From Demequina sp. (GTDB taxonomy: Bacteria > Actinomycetota > Actinomycetes > Actinomycetales > Demequinaceae), in assembly GCF_016278775.1 (NCBI RefSeq), contig NZ_JADQBF010000036.1, positions 1 to 46,074 of the forward strand: a stretch of 46,074 nucleotides of DNA. The letters are read 5' to 3'. The notes under the pieces were generated by a model, which saw nothing but the letters and a program-made list of their open reading frames with translations, did no database searches and had not been told where the DNA came from. The translations under genes were made by a program, and so were the position numbers. Positions 14,551 to 22,814 of this stretch are shown here, piece by piece. How positions within the stretch are numbered: the stretch's first letter is position 1; each line of letters begins with the position of its first letter.

Positions 14551-16616
14551 AACCTACCCCGCGTAGGGGTGGCGGCAGAAACCCTTTGCCGCCACCCCTA
14601 CGTCTCCCTGCCTACTTGGTGCTGGTGGCAGCGCTCGGTCTAGGCAGCTTTGCATTGGCAGGGTTCCTTACGCCGTGGGAAGCCGTCTTCAACGAGACTC
14701 ACCTGTGGGCGATCCTCCTCTTGGCGTTTCTTGCCATTGCCGGTGAATTGAAGCCGATACGTCTACCCCAGGTCGACGCGGAGGGCAGAACCCTCTCGAT
14801 TTCTACCCCGTTTGTGCTCGCGCTCATTGCCGTCGCTGGCGTCGGGGTCGCCATGGTGGTGCAGGCGATAGCGAGTATTGCGGACGACGTCCTGAACCGT
14901 CGCGAAATGAGCAAGTCGCTGTTCAACACGTCGCAATATGCGGTGAGCGTCCTGGTGGGGGCCGCGATCTACTCATTGTTGACTCAAACCCCGTTCTGGG
15001 GCGTAGCGACCGTCGTCGATGGAAGCCGCATCGGCCCGCTCTTGGTTGCTGGCCTCGGGATGATTGCCGCGAACTGGCTCATCGTGGCAGGCGTGATCTC
15101 GATCTCGGCTCGCCAGCCCTTGCGTGCGGTGCTCGGCGCCGACTTCCGGGACTTCCTGGTCACCAATATCGTCTTGCTCTGCGTCGGCGGAATCGCGGCG
15201 ATCGTCGCGGACGACGGCGCCGTCGCGGTGGCGCTCGTTGGCGCGCCGGTGGTGGCCGCGCATCTGCTGTTGTCGGTGTCAGCTCGTCATGCACACGACG
15301 CCACACACGATTCGCTCACGGGCCTTGGCAACCGCGGCCAACTGCAGCGCGACCTTGCTCGTGCGTTTGACGCTTCCGAAGCTTCCAACCCGTCCGACAC
15401 GGTCGGTCCCAGCCTCGTCCTGTTCGACCTCGACCACTTCAAGGACATCAACGACACCCTCGGCCACCCCGTCGGCGACCAGATTCTGCGCCACGTGGCG
15501 CGAAAACTGGAGGCCTCCGCACCGGAGAACGCCTCAGTACACAGGCTGGGTGGCGACGAGTTCGCGGTCGTCTATCGCGGCGGACTCGCTGGGGCACGCC
15601 AGATGGCGCGCGAGTTGCTCGCCTCGTTCGACAACGCAGTCCCGGTGGGTCAACTCGAACTCCTGGTGCGCGCGAGCGTCGGAGTCGCGGTCGCCCCAGA
15701 GCACGGCCGCAACGGCGAGACACTCATGAAGAACGCGGACATCGCGTTGTATCACGCCAAGCTAGAACGCGATCGCATCAGCACCTATTCGCCGGACCTC
15801 GACGTCAACACCGTCGAGCGCCTCCAACTCCTGGCAGACCTCCGTACCGCGCTCGACACACGGCAACTTCACATCGCCTATCAACCGCAGGTGGACCTCA
15901 TCAACCACCGCATCGTGGGCGTCGAGGCCCTGGTCCGCTGGTACCACCCGCGCCTCGGACTCGTTGGCCCGGACGAGTTCATCCCCTTGGCGGAGAATTC
16001 CGGCCTGATCTTTCCCCTCACCGCGTTCGTGCTCGACACCGCGCTTGGTCAGCTCGCCTCGTGGCGCGCCTCGGGCCACGACCTACGCCTCGCGGTCAAC
16101 CTCTCCGCGCGGCACCTGTCGGACCTCGCGCTGCCCGAGCAGATCACCGCCGCAGCCAAACTCCACGGGGTTCCCCTCAGCGCTCTGGTGCTCGAGGTGA
16201 CGGAGACCGGCATTCTTTCCGACCCCGTCCGCGCGGATGTTGTCATTCGCACCTTGCGTAGCCGTGGCGTCGAGATCTCGATTGACGACTACGGCACCGG
16301 TAACGCATCGCTCAGCTACCTCAAGCGCCTCGAGATCGACGAACTCAAGATCGACCGCTCCTTTGTATGCGATATCGGTAGCGACGCCCACGACCTGATC
16401 ATTGTGCGCTCCACGATCGAACTTGCGCTCGCGCTCGGGCTACGCGTGGTCGCCGAGGGAATTGAGGACGAGGCCACCACCGAGACCTTGCGCGCGATGG
16501 GCCGTGTCATCGGCCAGGGGTACTACTTCGGGTATCCGAACTCGGCTGAAGAGATGGGGGCGCGGCTACGCGCTGACCGAAGCATCGCGGCGTCCGGCAA
16601 GCCGGCGATCGGCTGA
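14538..16616 (+). CDS. Membrane GGDEF-EAL protein (c-di-GMP turnover)
   Basis: A 692-residue protein: six or seven hydrophobic segments (about 24-248), a GGDEF domain with intact RLGGDEF (336-342) and an EAL domain with EALVR (463-467). EAL catalytic residues are present: Asn521, Glu553 in EVTETG, IDDYGTG (582-588), KIDRSFV (604-610) and EGIE (640-643). No RxxD inhibitory site stands at the usual place before GGDEF. It could make or break c-di-GMP; the EAL side looks complete. GTG 14538 has AGGA 5 nt upstream and overlaps the small peptide gene, but a strong hairpin then falls inside the coding start, so GTG 14616 or 14622 just before the first helix is a real alternative. Confidence 0.92.
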   Translation: MGLVEPTPRRGGGRNPLPPPLRLPAYLVLVAALGLGSFALAGFLTPWEAVFNETHLWAILLLAFLAIAGELKPIRLPQVDAEGRTLSISTPFVLALIAVAGVGVAMVVQAIASIADDVLNRREMSKSLFNTSQYAVSVLVGAAIYSLLTQTPFWGVATVVDGSRIGPLLVAGLGMIAANWLIVAGVISISARQPLRAVLGADFRDFLVTNIVLLCVGGIAAIVADDGAVAVALVGAPVVAAHLLLSVSARHAHDATHDSLTGLGNRGQLQRDLARAFDASEASNPSDTVGPSLVLFDLDHFKDINDTLGHPVGDQILRHVARKLEASAPENASVHRLGGDEFAVVYRGGLAGARQMARELLASFDNAVPVGQLELLVRASVGVAVAPEHGRNGETLMKNADIALYHAKLERDRISTYSPDLDVNTVERLQLLADLRTALDTRQLHIAYQPQVDLINHRIVGVEALVRWYHPRLGLVGPDEFIPLAENSGLIFPLTAFVLDTALGQLASWRASGHDLRLAVNLSARHLSDLALPEQITAAAKLHGVPLSALVLEVTETGILSDPVRADVVIRTLRSRGVEISIDDYGTGNASLSYLKRLEIDELKIDRSFVCDIGSDAHDLIIVRSTIELALALGLRVVAEGIEDEATTETLRAMGRVIGQGYYFGYPNSAEEMGARLRADRSIAASGKPAIG
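14562..14602 (+). terminator. Perfect 16-bp hairpin, terminator or attenuator
   Basis: CGTAGGGGTGGCGGCA (14562-14577) and its exact reverse complement (14587-14602) enclose a 9-nt loop. It begins 11 nt after the stop of the 37-residue peptide gene. No T-run follows. Either it ends the peptide transcript, or, if the GGDEF-EAL gene is read through from the same promoter, it limits that expression. Confidence 0.65.
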
Positions 16617-16618
16617 GC

Positions 16619-17203
16619 GTGCTCGTTCTGATCCTATGCGCGCTCGCGGTGGTGTCACCGCTGATCGCATGGCGCTGGCCAGCGGGCCTGCTGCTGCGTC
16701 GCTGGACATGGCCCGCGCTCATCTGGATTGCCCTTGCGCTGCAACTGGTGGCGCTCGAAGTCCCCATGCCTCACGTGCTGGCGTCCGCCCTTCACATCCT
16801 CACGTACGCGGTAGCGGTCGGGTTCCTGTGGCTGAATCGACGCGCGGCTGGCGTGTGGTTCGTCGCCGCGGGCGCCGCGCTGAACGGGATCGTGATCGCT
16901 CTGAACGGAGGCACGCTGCCCGCCAGTCGCGCGGCGAGCGAGGCAGCAGGGATCGACAGCGGGGACGAGTTCGCCAACTCGGCCGTGCTCGAGAACCCGG
17001 TGCTGCCGTGGCTGGGGGACGTCTTCGCCTGGCCGGAGCCGCTTCCGCTGGCCAACACCTTCAGCGTCGGCGACGTCTTGATCGTGCTCGGCGTCTGGGT
17101 CGCGGCGTGGAGCGGGACGCGCCGCATCGGCAAGCCACTCATACCGGCCGATGCCCCACACTCGCCGGAAGGGGACTCGAGCCGTCAGCAGGACCCGACC
17201 TGA
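16619..17203 (+). CDS. DUF5317 family membrane protein
   Basis: A 194-residue membrane protein with about five hydrophobic segments (2-20, 28-48, 54-70, 75-97, 140-160). The NGGTLPASRAA segment followed by the LENPVLPWLGDVF loop is characteristic of DUF5317, a family of unknown function found mostly in actinobacteria and Firmicutes. GTG 16619 lies 2 nt after the GGDEF-EAL stop, so the two genes form an operon. The 3' end overlaps the convergent anti-sigma-like gene by 19 bp. Confidence 0.8.
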   Translation: MLVLILCALAVVSPLIAWRWPAGLLLRRWTWPALIWIALALQLVALEVPMPHVLASALHILTYAVAVGFLWLNRRAAGVWFVAAGAALNGIVIALNGGTLPASRAASEAAGIDSGDEFANSAVLENPVLPWLGDVFAWPEPLPLANTFSVGDVLIVLGVWVAAWSGTRRIGKPLIPADAPHSPEGDSSRQQDPT

Positions 17204-18120
17204 ACTGACACGTCATGTGTCGCGGTCGCGACATTGCCCGCAGCATCGCGCGCCTCGACTCTTACATGCACCACATCGTTGAGGAGTCCGAGCTCGACGA
17301 CCGATAGCGGGGAGAGCGCTCCGGTCCATGTGCCGCCGCCCGCGTCGGTGAGGGCCATCGACGCGTCGAGTCCGCCGACGGCGGTGACTCGCAACCCGAC
17401 GCTCGTGACCGCTACGTTGTCAGTGACCACTACCTCCACGGGAGCCGGGGCCCCACACCACAGGCTGTCGAGCAACCACGCTGTCAGTCCGCTCACGTTG
17501 ACCCCGTCGATGATCGGCGCCACGGTGTCGGCCACCGGTCCTTCGGGCAGCAGGTCCGTCACGGTGTTGTTGATTCCCTCGACCACGTCTGGCACGGTGG
17601 CTTGCCCGGAGCCCTGTGTCGGCACCCCCTCGGGTGCCGCTTGCGGGGTCGGTGCGTGAGTGCCTGTGACCTCGTCACCTGGCGGATCCGCGAGTGCCGT
17701 CCGCGCGGTCGACCCGCCTGGCAGGTCGTCGTCGGTCGTCGGTTCGGCGACGGCCCGCACAATCGGCTCCTCGAGCGAGGTGGGCTCCGGAGTGGGTCCC
17801 GGAGAAGGATCCGGATCGAAGAGCCACCACACTCCGGCCGTGGCCGCCGCGGCGGCTGCCGTTCCGACCGCGAGCGCCGCCCATCCCGTGACGCCGAACC
17901 CGGCGATGCGAATGGTCCGCCTGGCTCGTGAGCCGAGATGCACCACCTCGGTCTGCGAGGCGGCGACCATCAATGGAGTTGCCGCGGGCGCGTCTGCGAC
18001 GTCAGCGCCGCCTGCTTGGACCCGTTCAGTCAGTTCATCGAGCAGGGCGTCGCGGCGGGCAAGTTGCGTCGATTCCGCACGGGCCACCACCGCCCGCATC
18101 ACGTCGTCGAGTTCGCTCAT
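17185..18120 (-). CDS. Single-pass membrane protein, probable anti-sigma factor with Ig-like ectodomain
   Basis: A 311-residue protein. Residues 1-70 are cytoplasmic and helical, about 73-98 form one membrane helix (AALAVGTAAAAAATAGVWWLF), 100-190 are a Pro/Thr/Asp-rich stalk and the C-terminal 90 residues look like an Ig-type beta domain (TDNVAVTSVGLRV, then EARDAAGNVATATHDVSV). The start overlaps the sigma-factor stop by 4 nt, the usual arrangement of sigma and anti-sigma genes. I see no zinc-binding HxxxCxxC motif, so the anti-sigma role rests on context and topology. Two Cys (in LWCGAP and at the end, VGSC) may pair outside the cell. Confidence 0.75.
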   Translation of the reverse strand: MSELDDVMRAVVARAESTQLARRDALLDELTERVQAGGADVADAPAATPLMVAASQTEVVHLGSRARRTIRIAGFGVTGWAALAVGTAAAAAATAGVWWLFDPDPSPGPTPEPTSLEEPIVRAVAEPTTDDDLPGGSTARTALADPPGDEVTGTHAPTPQAAPEGVPTQGSGQATVPDVVEGINNTVTDLLPEGPVADTVAPIIDGVNVSGLTAWLLDSLWCGAPAPVEVVVTDNVAVTSVGLRVTAVGGLDASMALTDAGGGTWTGALSPLSVVELGLLNDVVHVRVEARDAAGNVATATHDVSVQVGSC

Positions 18121-18617
18121 GAGGCCACCTCCGTCCCGAGGGCGCTCGCAAGCGCGTGGCGTCCGCGACTCAATTGCGTCTTGACCGTGCCAACCGACAC
18201 TCCGAGGGTGTCGCCTATCTGGCTCACCGTGAGTCCCTCGAAGTAGTGCAACGCGAGAGTGACCCGCTGTCGCTCCGGCAGATGCTGCATGGCGTCGTGC
18301 ACAGCGATGATGTCGACGGAGCGGTCCGACTCGTCATCCTCGCCGTCGGCGTAGTCCACTGCCCGCACATATGCGCGGTGTTGGGCGTCAGCACGACGCC
18401 ACGACTGTTTCACGTAATTGATGGCCACCACCGTGATCCAGGCGGACAGGTTATCCGGCTCGCGGTCCTCGCTGAGCGTCTTCACGAGCGCGTCCTGGAC
18501 GGCATCCTCGGCCCGTTCACGGTCACCCGTGGCGAAGGCCACTGCTCCGACGACTCGCGAATAGTCGGAGTCCAGGAAGGCGGCCACGCGATCCCGCGTG
18601 GCCGCCGTGGCGGTCAT
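18117..18617 (-). CDS. ECF-type RNA polymerase sigma factor
   Basis: A 166-residue group 4 (ECF) sigma factor, of the SigE-like actinobacterial type. Region 2 has DRERAEDAVQDALVKTLS and AWITVVAINYVKQSWRR. Region 4 has LPERQRVTLALHYFEGLTVSQIGD style helices ending VGTVKTQLSRGR, the -35-binding helix-turn-helix. ATG 18617 was chosen because AGGAGG lies 8 nt before it; longer frames start at 18641 and 18716. Coupled by ATGA overlap to the membrane protein downstream, which is likely its inhibitor. The neighbouring repeat protein may be one of its targets. Confidence 0.92.
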   Translation of the reverse strand: MTATAATRDRVAAFLDSDYSRVVGAVAFATGDRERAEDAVQDALVKTLSEDREPDNLSAWITVVAINYVKQSWRRADAQHRAYVRAVDYADGEDDESDRSVDIIAVHDAMQHLPERQRVTLALHYFEGLTVSQIGDTLGVSVGTVKTQLSRGRHALASALGTEVAS

Positions 18618-18675
18618 GTGTGCGTACCCTCCTGGGGACATGGGGTGCTCGCCACCACCATAAGCAGCCGGATGG

Positions 18676-19338
18676 CTAGTTGTCGCGGTCAATGAGTGCG
18701 GCCGCGTCGATGTCAATCAGCGGACTCGACGATCCGTGGTCATTGCCCACGGTGGCTCCGATGACACCGTCGAGAAGAGAGCCACCGCCGGCCACTCCTC
18801 CCACTTCGGTGACAGCGTCCAGGTCGATTAGTGCGCCTCCGCCAAGGTTGCCGACGGGGTCTGCGACGTCGAGGTCGACGTCCGCGTCGATCAGGGAGCC
18901 GCCCGAACCGGTGCCGGAACCTGACCCGGAACCAGAGCCGTCGCCGGAACCAGAGCCGTCGCCGGAACCTGACCCGTCACCGGAACCAGAGCCGTCGCCG
19001 GAACCAGAGCCGTCGCCGGAACCAGAGCCGTCGCCGGAACCTGACCCGTCGCCGGACCCGTCCGCTGGGAGACACGTGGGCAGGTCGGTGGTCGAGGTCG
19101 CCGACGCACCGCCACCGATCGACACTGCGGCGCCTGCATCCAGTGCCGATCCGTCGTGACCGGCGGAGACGGCGGCATCGACCTCGACAAGATCATCTGA
19201 CTCGGCCGCGGCGCTTCCGCCAATCGCCCAGGTGGCGATGACGGCCAGAAGTGCACCTACGGCCGCCGACGAGACGCCGACGGTGGTGATGCGGCGTTGC
19301 GGGTCGTTGGCGCGGGAAATGGGGGACATGGGGGACAT
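18676..19338 (-). CDS. Exported DGSGSG-repeat protein
   Basis: A 220-residue protein with an N-terminal signal or anchor (about 19-45, ending SAAAE). After an Asp/Ala/Gly-rich part come about eight DGSGSG units, then a tail with four related motifs: [25 protein letters not shown] and [15 protein letters not shown]. No catalytic motif is visible. The low-complexity acidic linker suggests a surface protein, perhaps calcium-dependent. ATG 19338 has AAAGGAG 8 nt upstream. It sits just upstream of and on the same strand as the sigma factor gene, so the three genes may act together. Function unknown. Confidence 0.75.
   Translation of the reverse strand: MSPMSPISRANDPQRRITTVGVSSAAVGALLAVIATWAIGGSAAAESDDLVEVDAAVSAGHDGSALDAGAAVSIGGGASATSTTDLPTCLPADGSGDGSGSGDGSGSGDGSGSGDGSGSGDGSGSGDGSGSGDGSGSGSGSGTGSGGSLIDADVDLDVADPVGNLGGGALIDLDAVTEVGGVAGGGSLLDGVIGATVGNDHGSSSPLIDIDAAALIDRDN
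18916..19059. repeat. 18-bp tandem repeat inside the exported protein gene
   Basis: Units beginning GGAACC recur with an exact 18-bp period at 18928, 18946, 18964, 18982, 19000, 19018 and 19036, with partial units at both ends. Two variants alternate (GGAACCAGAGCCGTCGCC and GGAACCTGACCCGTCGCC), both encoding GSGSGD on the minus strand. Such an array can change copy number by slippage, always in steps of six residues, keeping the frame. Confidence 0.9.
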
Positions 19339-19462
19339 GATCCTGCTCCTTTCGTGCATTGCTTCATTGCGGTTGCTACCTAGGAGTCACTCCACAATGA
19401 AGATGCGCGAAAGGTATGAATGGTTGACACGGATTTGTAGCGTTCCCACAAGCGGGGCCTCG

Positions 19463-20074
19463 TTACAACCGTTTGACCACGCGTGCCGGGTTGCCTGCGA
19501 CCACCACGTCGGGCGGTACATCCTTGGTGACGACGGAGCCAGCGCCCACCACGGCGCGCGCGCCGATCGTCACGCCGGGGCACACCACCACGGAGCCGCC
19601 CAGCCAGGCGTCGTCCTCGATCGTGATGGGCAGCCCGATCTCCCAGCCCTCCCGACGCAGTTTCACGTCGAGTGAGTGGTTCGGTGTGTACAGACGCGTG
19701 CCGGGCCCAATCAGGACGTTGTTGCCGATGGTGATTCGCCCAGAACCGATCACCAACAAGTCGCTGTTGATGAACACGTTCGAGCCGATCGACATGCGCT
19801 CGCCGTATTCGACGGAGATGGGCGGCCGGATATCCAGGCCCGGTCCACAGGAGTCGATAGCGGCAGCGAAGGCGGCCGTCATCGCGTCTCGGTCCTCGAA
19901 GTATCTGGCGCTGACCTCGCGACACACCTCGAGCGTCTCGCGCTGCAGCTCCGGCAACTCCGGCCCAGCGCGGTACTTGAACCAATCGTCGTCGCGCAGC
20001 CTGTCCAGCGAGGTGCGGGACGGGTCGTCTTGCGGGCGTTCGTTCTTTCGCTCGCGCCAGGCGGCGTCGGTCAT
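19463..20074 (-). CDS. Sugar O-acetyltransferase (maltose/galactoside type, hexapeptide repeat)
   Basis: A 203-residue left-handed beta-helix acetyltransferase of the LacA/Maa/NodL group. The N-terminal helical part has the family's Arg/Leu-rich start; hexapeptide repeats run from about 95 (ISVEYGERMSIGSNVFINSD, ITIGNNVLIGPGTRLYTPNH). The catalytic His lies in YTPNHS. The C-terminal coil carries AWLGGSVVVCPGVTIGARAV and the typical end AGNPARVVKRL. It uses acetyl-CoA to acetylate a sugar hydroxyl. ATG 20074 has GAAAGG upstream. Genes on either side give no hint of the substrate. Confidence 0.92.
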   Translation of the reverse strand: MTDAAWRERKNERPQDDPSRTSLDRLRDDDWFKYRAGPELPELQRETLEVCREVSARYFEDRDAMTAAFAAAIDSCGPGLDIRPPISVEYGERMSIGSNVFINSDLLVIGSGRITIGNNVLIGPGTRLYTPNHSLDVKLRREGWEIGLPITIEDDAWLGGSVVVCPGVTIGARAVVGAGSVVTKDVPPDVVVAGNPARVVKRL

Positions 20075-20152
20075 GGCAAGCCTTTCTCGTGGTCTCTGCC
20101 TCCATCCTCGCCTACGCGCCTAGCTGAGGCGAACGGCGCCGGTCCCGGAGGG

Positions 20153-20359
20153 CTAGCCCGAGCGTCGGCGTTCCCCACGCACCCTCGCGATGATCCACGC
20201 AATGAGCGCGGCGAACACGCCGAGGTGCGCCACCACTGCGACCGCAACCAGTAGCCACCAGGTCCCATTGTTGAGGCCCAGGTGTGTGCCGAGCAGCGCC
20301 AGCACCAGAAGCACCCCACCCACCACCAGCACGTGGTTCCTTATCGCCGTGCGCGTCAT
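20153..20359 (-). CDS. Small membrane protein, 68 residues, two helices
   Basis: Two strongly hydrophobic segments (about 9-27 and 33-58) joined by a short HLGLNNGTWW loop, ending in a basic tail RVRGERRRSG. No family recognised. ATG 20359 overlaps the stop of the 36-residue gene upstream by 4 nt. Both lie downstream of the ABC exporter genes on the same strand, so they are probably last in that operon and may be accessory membrane subunits. Confidence 0.7.
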   Translation of the reverse strand: MTRTAIRNHVLVVGGVLLVLALLGTHLGLNNGTWWLLVAVAVVAHLGVFAALIAWIIARVRGERRRSG

Positions 20360-20466
20360 GTGTGCATCACTACCGCGAGCGCCCCGAGGGCCATTACTGC
20401 GATCGAGATCAGCACCGTGATCGTGATGCTCATCGCTCGCCTGGCGCGCTGTGTCCGTTCTGTCAT
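20356..20466 (-). CDS. 36-residue single-helix membrane peptide
   Basis: ATG 20466 lies 9 nt after AAAGGG. A basic start (MTERTQRARRAMS) precedes one hydrophobic helix (ITITVLISIAVMALGALAVV). It sits 23 nt after the ABC permease stop and overlaps the next small membrane gene (ATGA), so translation of both is coupled. Longer forms of the frame reach back into the permease gene and are shadows. A small modulator of the exporter is a reasonable guess but not shown. Confidence 0.6.
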   Translation of the reverse strand: MTERTQRARRAMSITITVLISIAVMALGALAVVMHT

Positions 20467-20489
20467 GGTTGTCATCCCTTTCTTGTTGT

Positions 20490-22814
20490 TTAGGCCTGTG
20501 CGAGAGCTTCGCGAATGGGCATGTCCGCGGCCTCGTAAGCCGGGACGATGCTGGATGCGGCGGCCGCCGCCGTCATGACGAGCGCCGTGAGGGCTACGCC
20601 CGGCCACCACCACGTGTACGGCAGCGCCGCGCCCGTGAAGATCGCGCCCACGGCGCTCTCCACGACTCCCGTCAGCACGGTGGCCAACGCGACGCCTGCC
20701 AAGAGGGCGAGTCCCACGACCACGAGAGCCTCGATCACCACCATGCGGATCACCGCGCGGGACTGCGCGCCCGCCGACTTCATGAGGCCGATCTCTCCTC
20801 GCCTTTCCGCCACGGCGGTGGACATCGCCTCCACGAGCGCCAAGAGCCCTACGGCACCCAAGCCGATCGACATCACGAGCAAGAGCCCCGTGATGATGTA
20901 GAGGTGGTCATCGAGCGACTGCTTCGCGTCCGTCGCGGTGCCAGCGATCTCGATGCTCGCGTCCGAGCCCTCCATGACGCGCTCCAGCGCCGCGAGTGAA
21001 GCATCCTCCCCTTCGCCGGTGACCCTCAGCACCGTGGCGGAGGACGGGTTCATCGACGAGAGCGGCTCGGATACCCACACCGTGCCGTCCAGACCGCCGC
21101 TGAGCTGACGCACCACGCCCACTACGGTCCACGTCGCATCGTCGCCCTCCAAGGTGAGGGTGTCGCCCACACTCAGTTCGGGATCAGCGAGCGATTGTGA
21201 GACCACCACTGCGTGGTCGTCGTCCGCACTCAGTTGCCGGCCGTCCACCAAGGGAAAGGTGGCGCTCGTCGAGTCGGCAGGAGGCGACAGCACTGCGGCA
21301 ACGTCCCCCACCTGTCCGTCAGGCCCAGTCACCGTGGCCACGGCCGTGTTCCAGTACTCGAGTCGCGCGAGGCCCTCGCGAGCGGCCGATGCGTCAAGGG
21401 ATTCGCGCGGGATGGGCTCGGTCAACCGTGCCTGCACGTCAAAGTCCTGAGCGCGAAACTCGTCCGCGACGATGCGGTCCCACGCCGCGCCCGTGTTGAG
21501 CGCGGTGATGACGGCCGCAGCCCCCACGCCCAGCGAGACTCCCGTCAGCACGAGGCGACCGGGCTGCCGCCACGCATTGCGTCCGCCCATCGACACGGCG
21601 CGCCCCCATCGCGGTCCCACGACGGTTCTTCGTGGCGCTCGAGCCGGGGCAGTGGAGCCCGTGACGATCGACTCCCGCACGGGGATTCGGCTGAGCCTGC
21701 GCACCGGTAGCCCCACGGCGGCCAGCGGAACCACCAGCGCCACGGCCGCTTGAACGGGAAACACCCACCACGCGGCCAGCATTGAGGTGGCGTCGAGGTT
21801 GAGCAGCGTGAAGGCGAAACTGCTGAGGGCCCACGTGCCCGCCATGGCCCCGCCGATGCCGAACACCAAACCCGCCGTCGCCACCGCAGCGAGGGCAGTC
21901 ACATACACACGAGCCACCTGCCCGGACGTGGCGCCGCCGGTCTTCATCACGGCGATCATGCCCGTCGAACGCTTGACTTCCGCCACCACCAGGGTGGACA
22001 CCAGCGCCACCGCTGCGACGAACGCGACCACGCCGAAGGCCTGCAGCAAGTACAGCAGGGTGCCCATGACCCCCGCCGCCGGGTGTTCGCCGGGTTCGGG
22101 CACGGCGACATGGGTGACCGTGAAGCCTTCGGCCGTCAGCGCGCTGGCCGTAGCGTCGGCGATGTCGCTGTTCGTGTCCCTGTCGAACCCTGGCGCGGTG
22201 CGCAACGCAAGAGCGGTGAGGTTGCCGCCCACGCCGATGTCCGCCAGCGTGCCGGGACTCACCAAGCCGATGACCTGCCCTGTCATCCATGCGGGAGTGC
22301 GGCCGGGATCATGCGCCAGCCCCACCACGGAGAGTTCGGCCTCGCCGCCTGGTGATTGCGCCGTGATGCTGTCGCCCACCGCTACGTCGACCTCTTGGAG
22401 CGACGCGCGCTCGAGCACGATCTCGCCATCTTGGGGCGGCCAGTTGCCGCTTTCCGCGAACGCGATGCCGATGTCCCACGCGGCGAAGTCCGCGACGGCG
22501 ATGAGCGTGAGGGGTTGCCAGCCTTCGGCCGACGCCATGCGCACCGTGACCTCGCGGCGTGCCTCGGCTTGGGTCACGCCCGTGACGTCGCGCGCGATCG
22601 CCTCCGCAGCGACGGCGTCGCCGGTGAGGGTGAGCGTCGCGTCGGCTGGCTGCGTCGACGCGTAGCTGTCCTCGATGGTCCTCTCGATTACCGTGTGGGA
22701 GCCCAGGATCGCGCCCACGGCGCCCACGCCCACCGCGATGGCCGCGATCATGAGTCGCGTGCGCCCGGCATTGGAGCGAAGGACGCCCTTCACGAGCGCC
22801 GTGCGCGCGGTCAT
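20490..22814 (-). CDS. ABC transporter permease, MacB/FtsX type, double core
   Basis: A 774-residue permease. The start MTARTALVKGVLRSNAGRTR followed by a membrane helix, a large extracytoplasmic domain, three helices, a second large domain and three more helices gives the duplicated FtsX layout (FtsX cores around residues 260-370 and 640-760). Such permeases do not make a classic channel; they transmit force to extracytoplasmic partners or export lipids, peptides or antibiotics. ATG 22814 overlaps the ATPase stop by 4 nt. In actinobacteria such pairs next to a TetR gene often give antimicrobial-peptide or drug resistance. Substrate unknown. Confidence 0.9.
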   Translation of the reverse strand: MTARTALVKGVLRSNAGRTRLMIAAIAVGVGAVGAILGSHTVIERTIEDSYASTQPADATLTLTGDAVAAEAIARDVTGVTQAEARREVTVRMASAEGWQPLTLIAVADFAAWDIGIAFAESGNWPPQDGEIVLERASLQEVDVAVGDSITAQSPGGEAELSVVGLAHDPGRTPAWMTGQVIGLVSPGTLADIGVGGNLTALALRTAPGFDRDTNSDIADATASALTAEGFTVTHVAVPEPGEHPAAGVMGTLLYLLQAFGVVAFVAAVALVSTLVVAEVKRSTGMIAVMKTGGATSGQVARVYVTALAAVATAGLVFGIGGAMAGTWALSSFAFTLLNLDATSMLAAWWVFPVQAAVALVVPLAAVGLPVRRLSRIPVRESIVTGSTAPARAPRRTVVGPRWGRAVSMGGRNAWRQPGRLVLTGVSLGVGAAAVITALNTGAAWDRIVADEFRAQDFDVQARLTEPIPRESLDASAAREGLARLEYWNTAVATVTGPDGQVGDVAAVLSPPADSTSATFPLVDGRQLSADDDHAVVVSQSLADPELSVGDTLTLEGDDATWTVVGVVRQLSGGLDGTVWVSEPLSSMNPSSATVLRVTGEGEDASLAALERVMEGSDASIEIAGTATDAKQSLDDHLYIITGLLLVMSIGLGAVGLLALVEAMSTAVAERRGEIGLMKSAGAQSRAVIRMVVIEALVVVGLALLAGVALATVLTGVVESAVGAIFTGAALPYTWWWPGVALTALVMTAAAAASSIVPAYEAADMPIREALAQA

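Noticed and set aside
18916-19059. CRISPR-like repeat array
   Set aside because: Period is 18 bp with no spacers, and the repeats encode in-frame DGSGSG units of a real gene.
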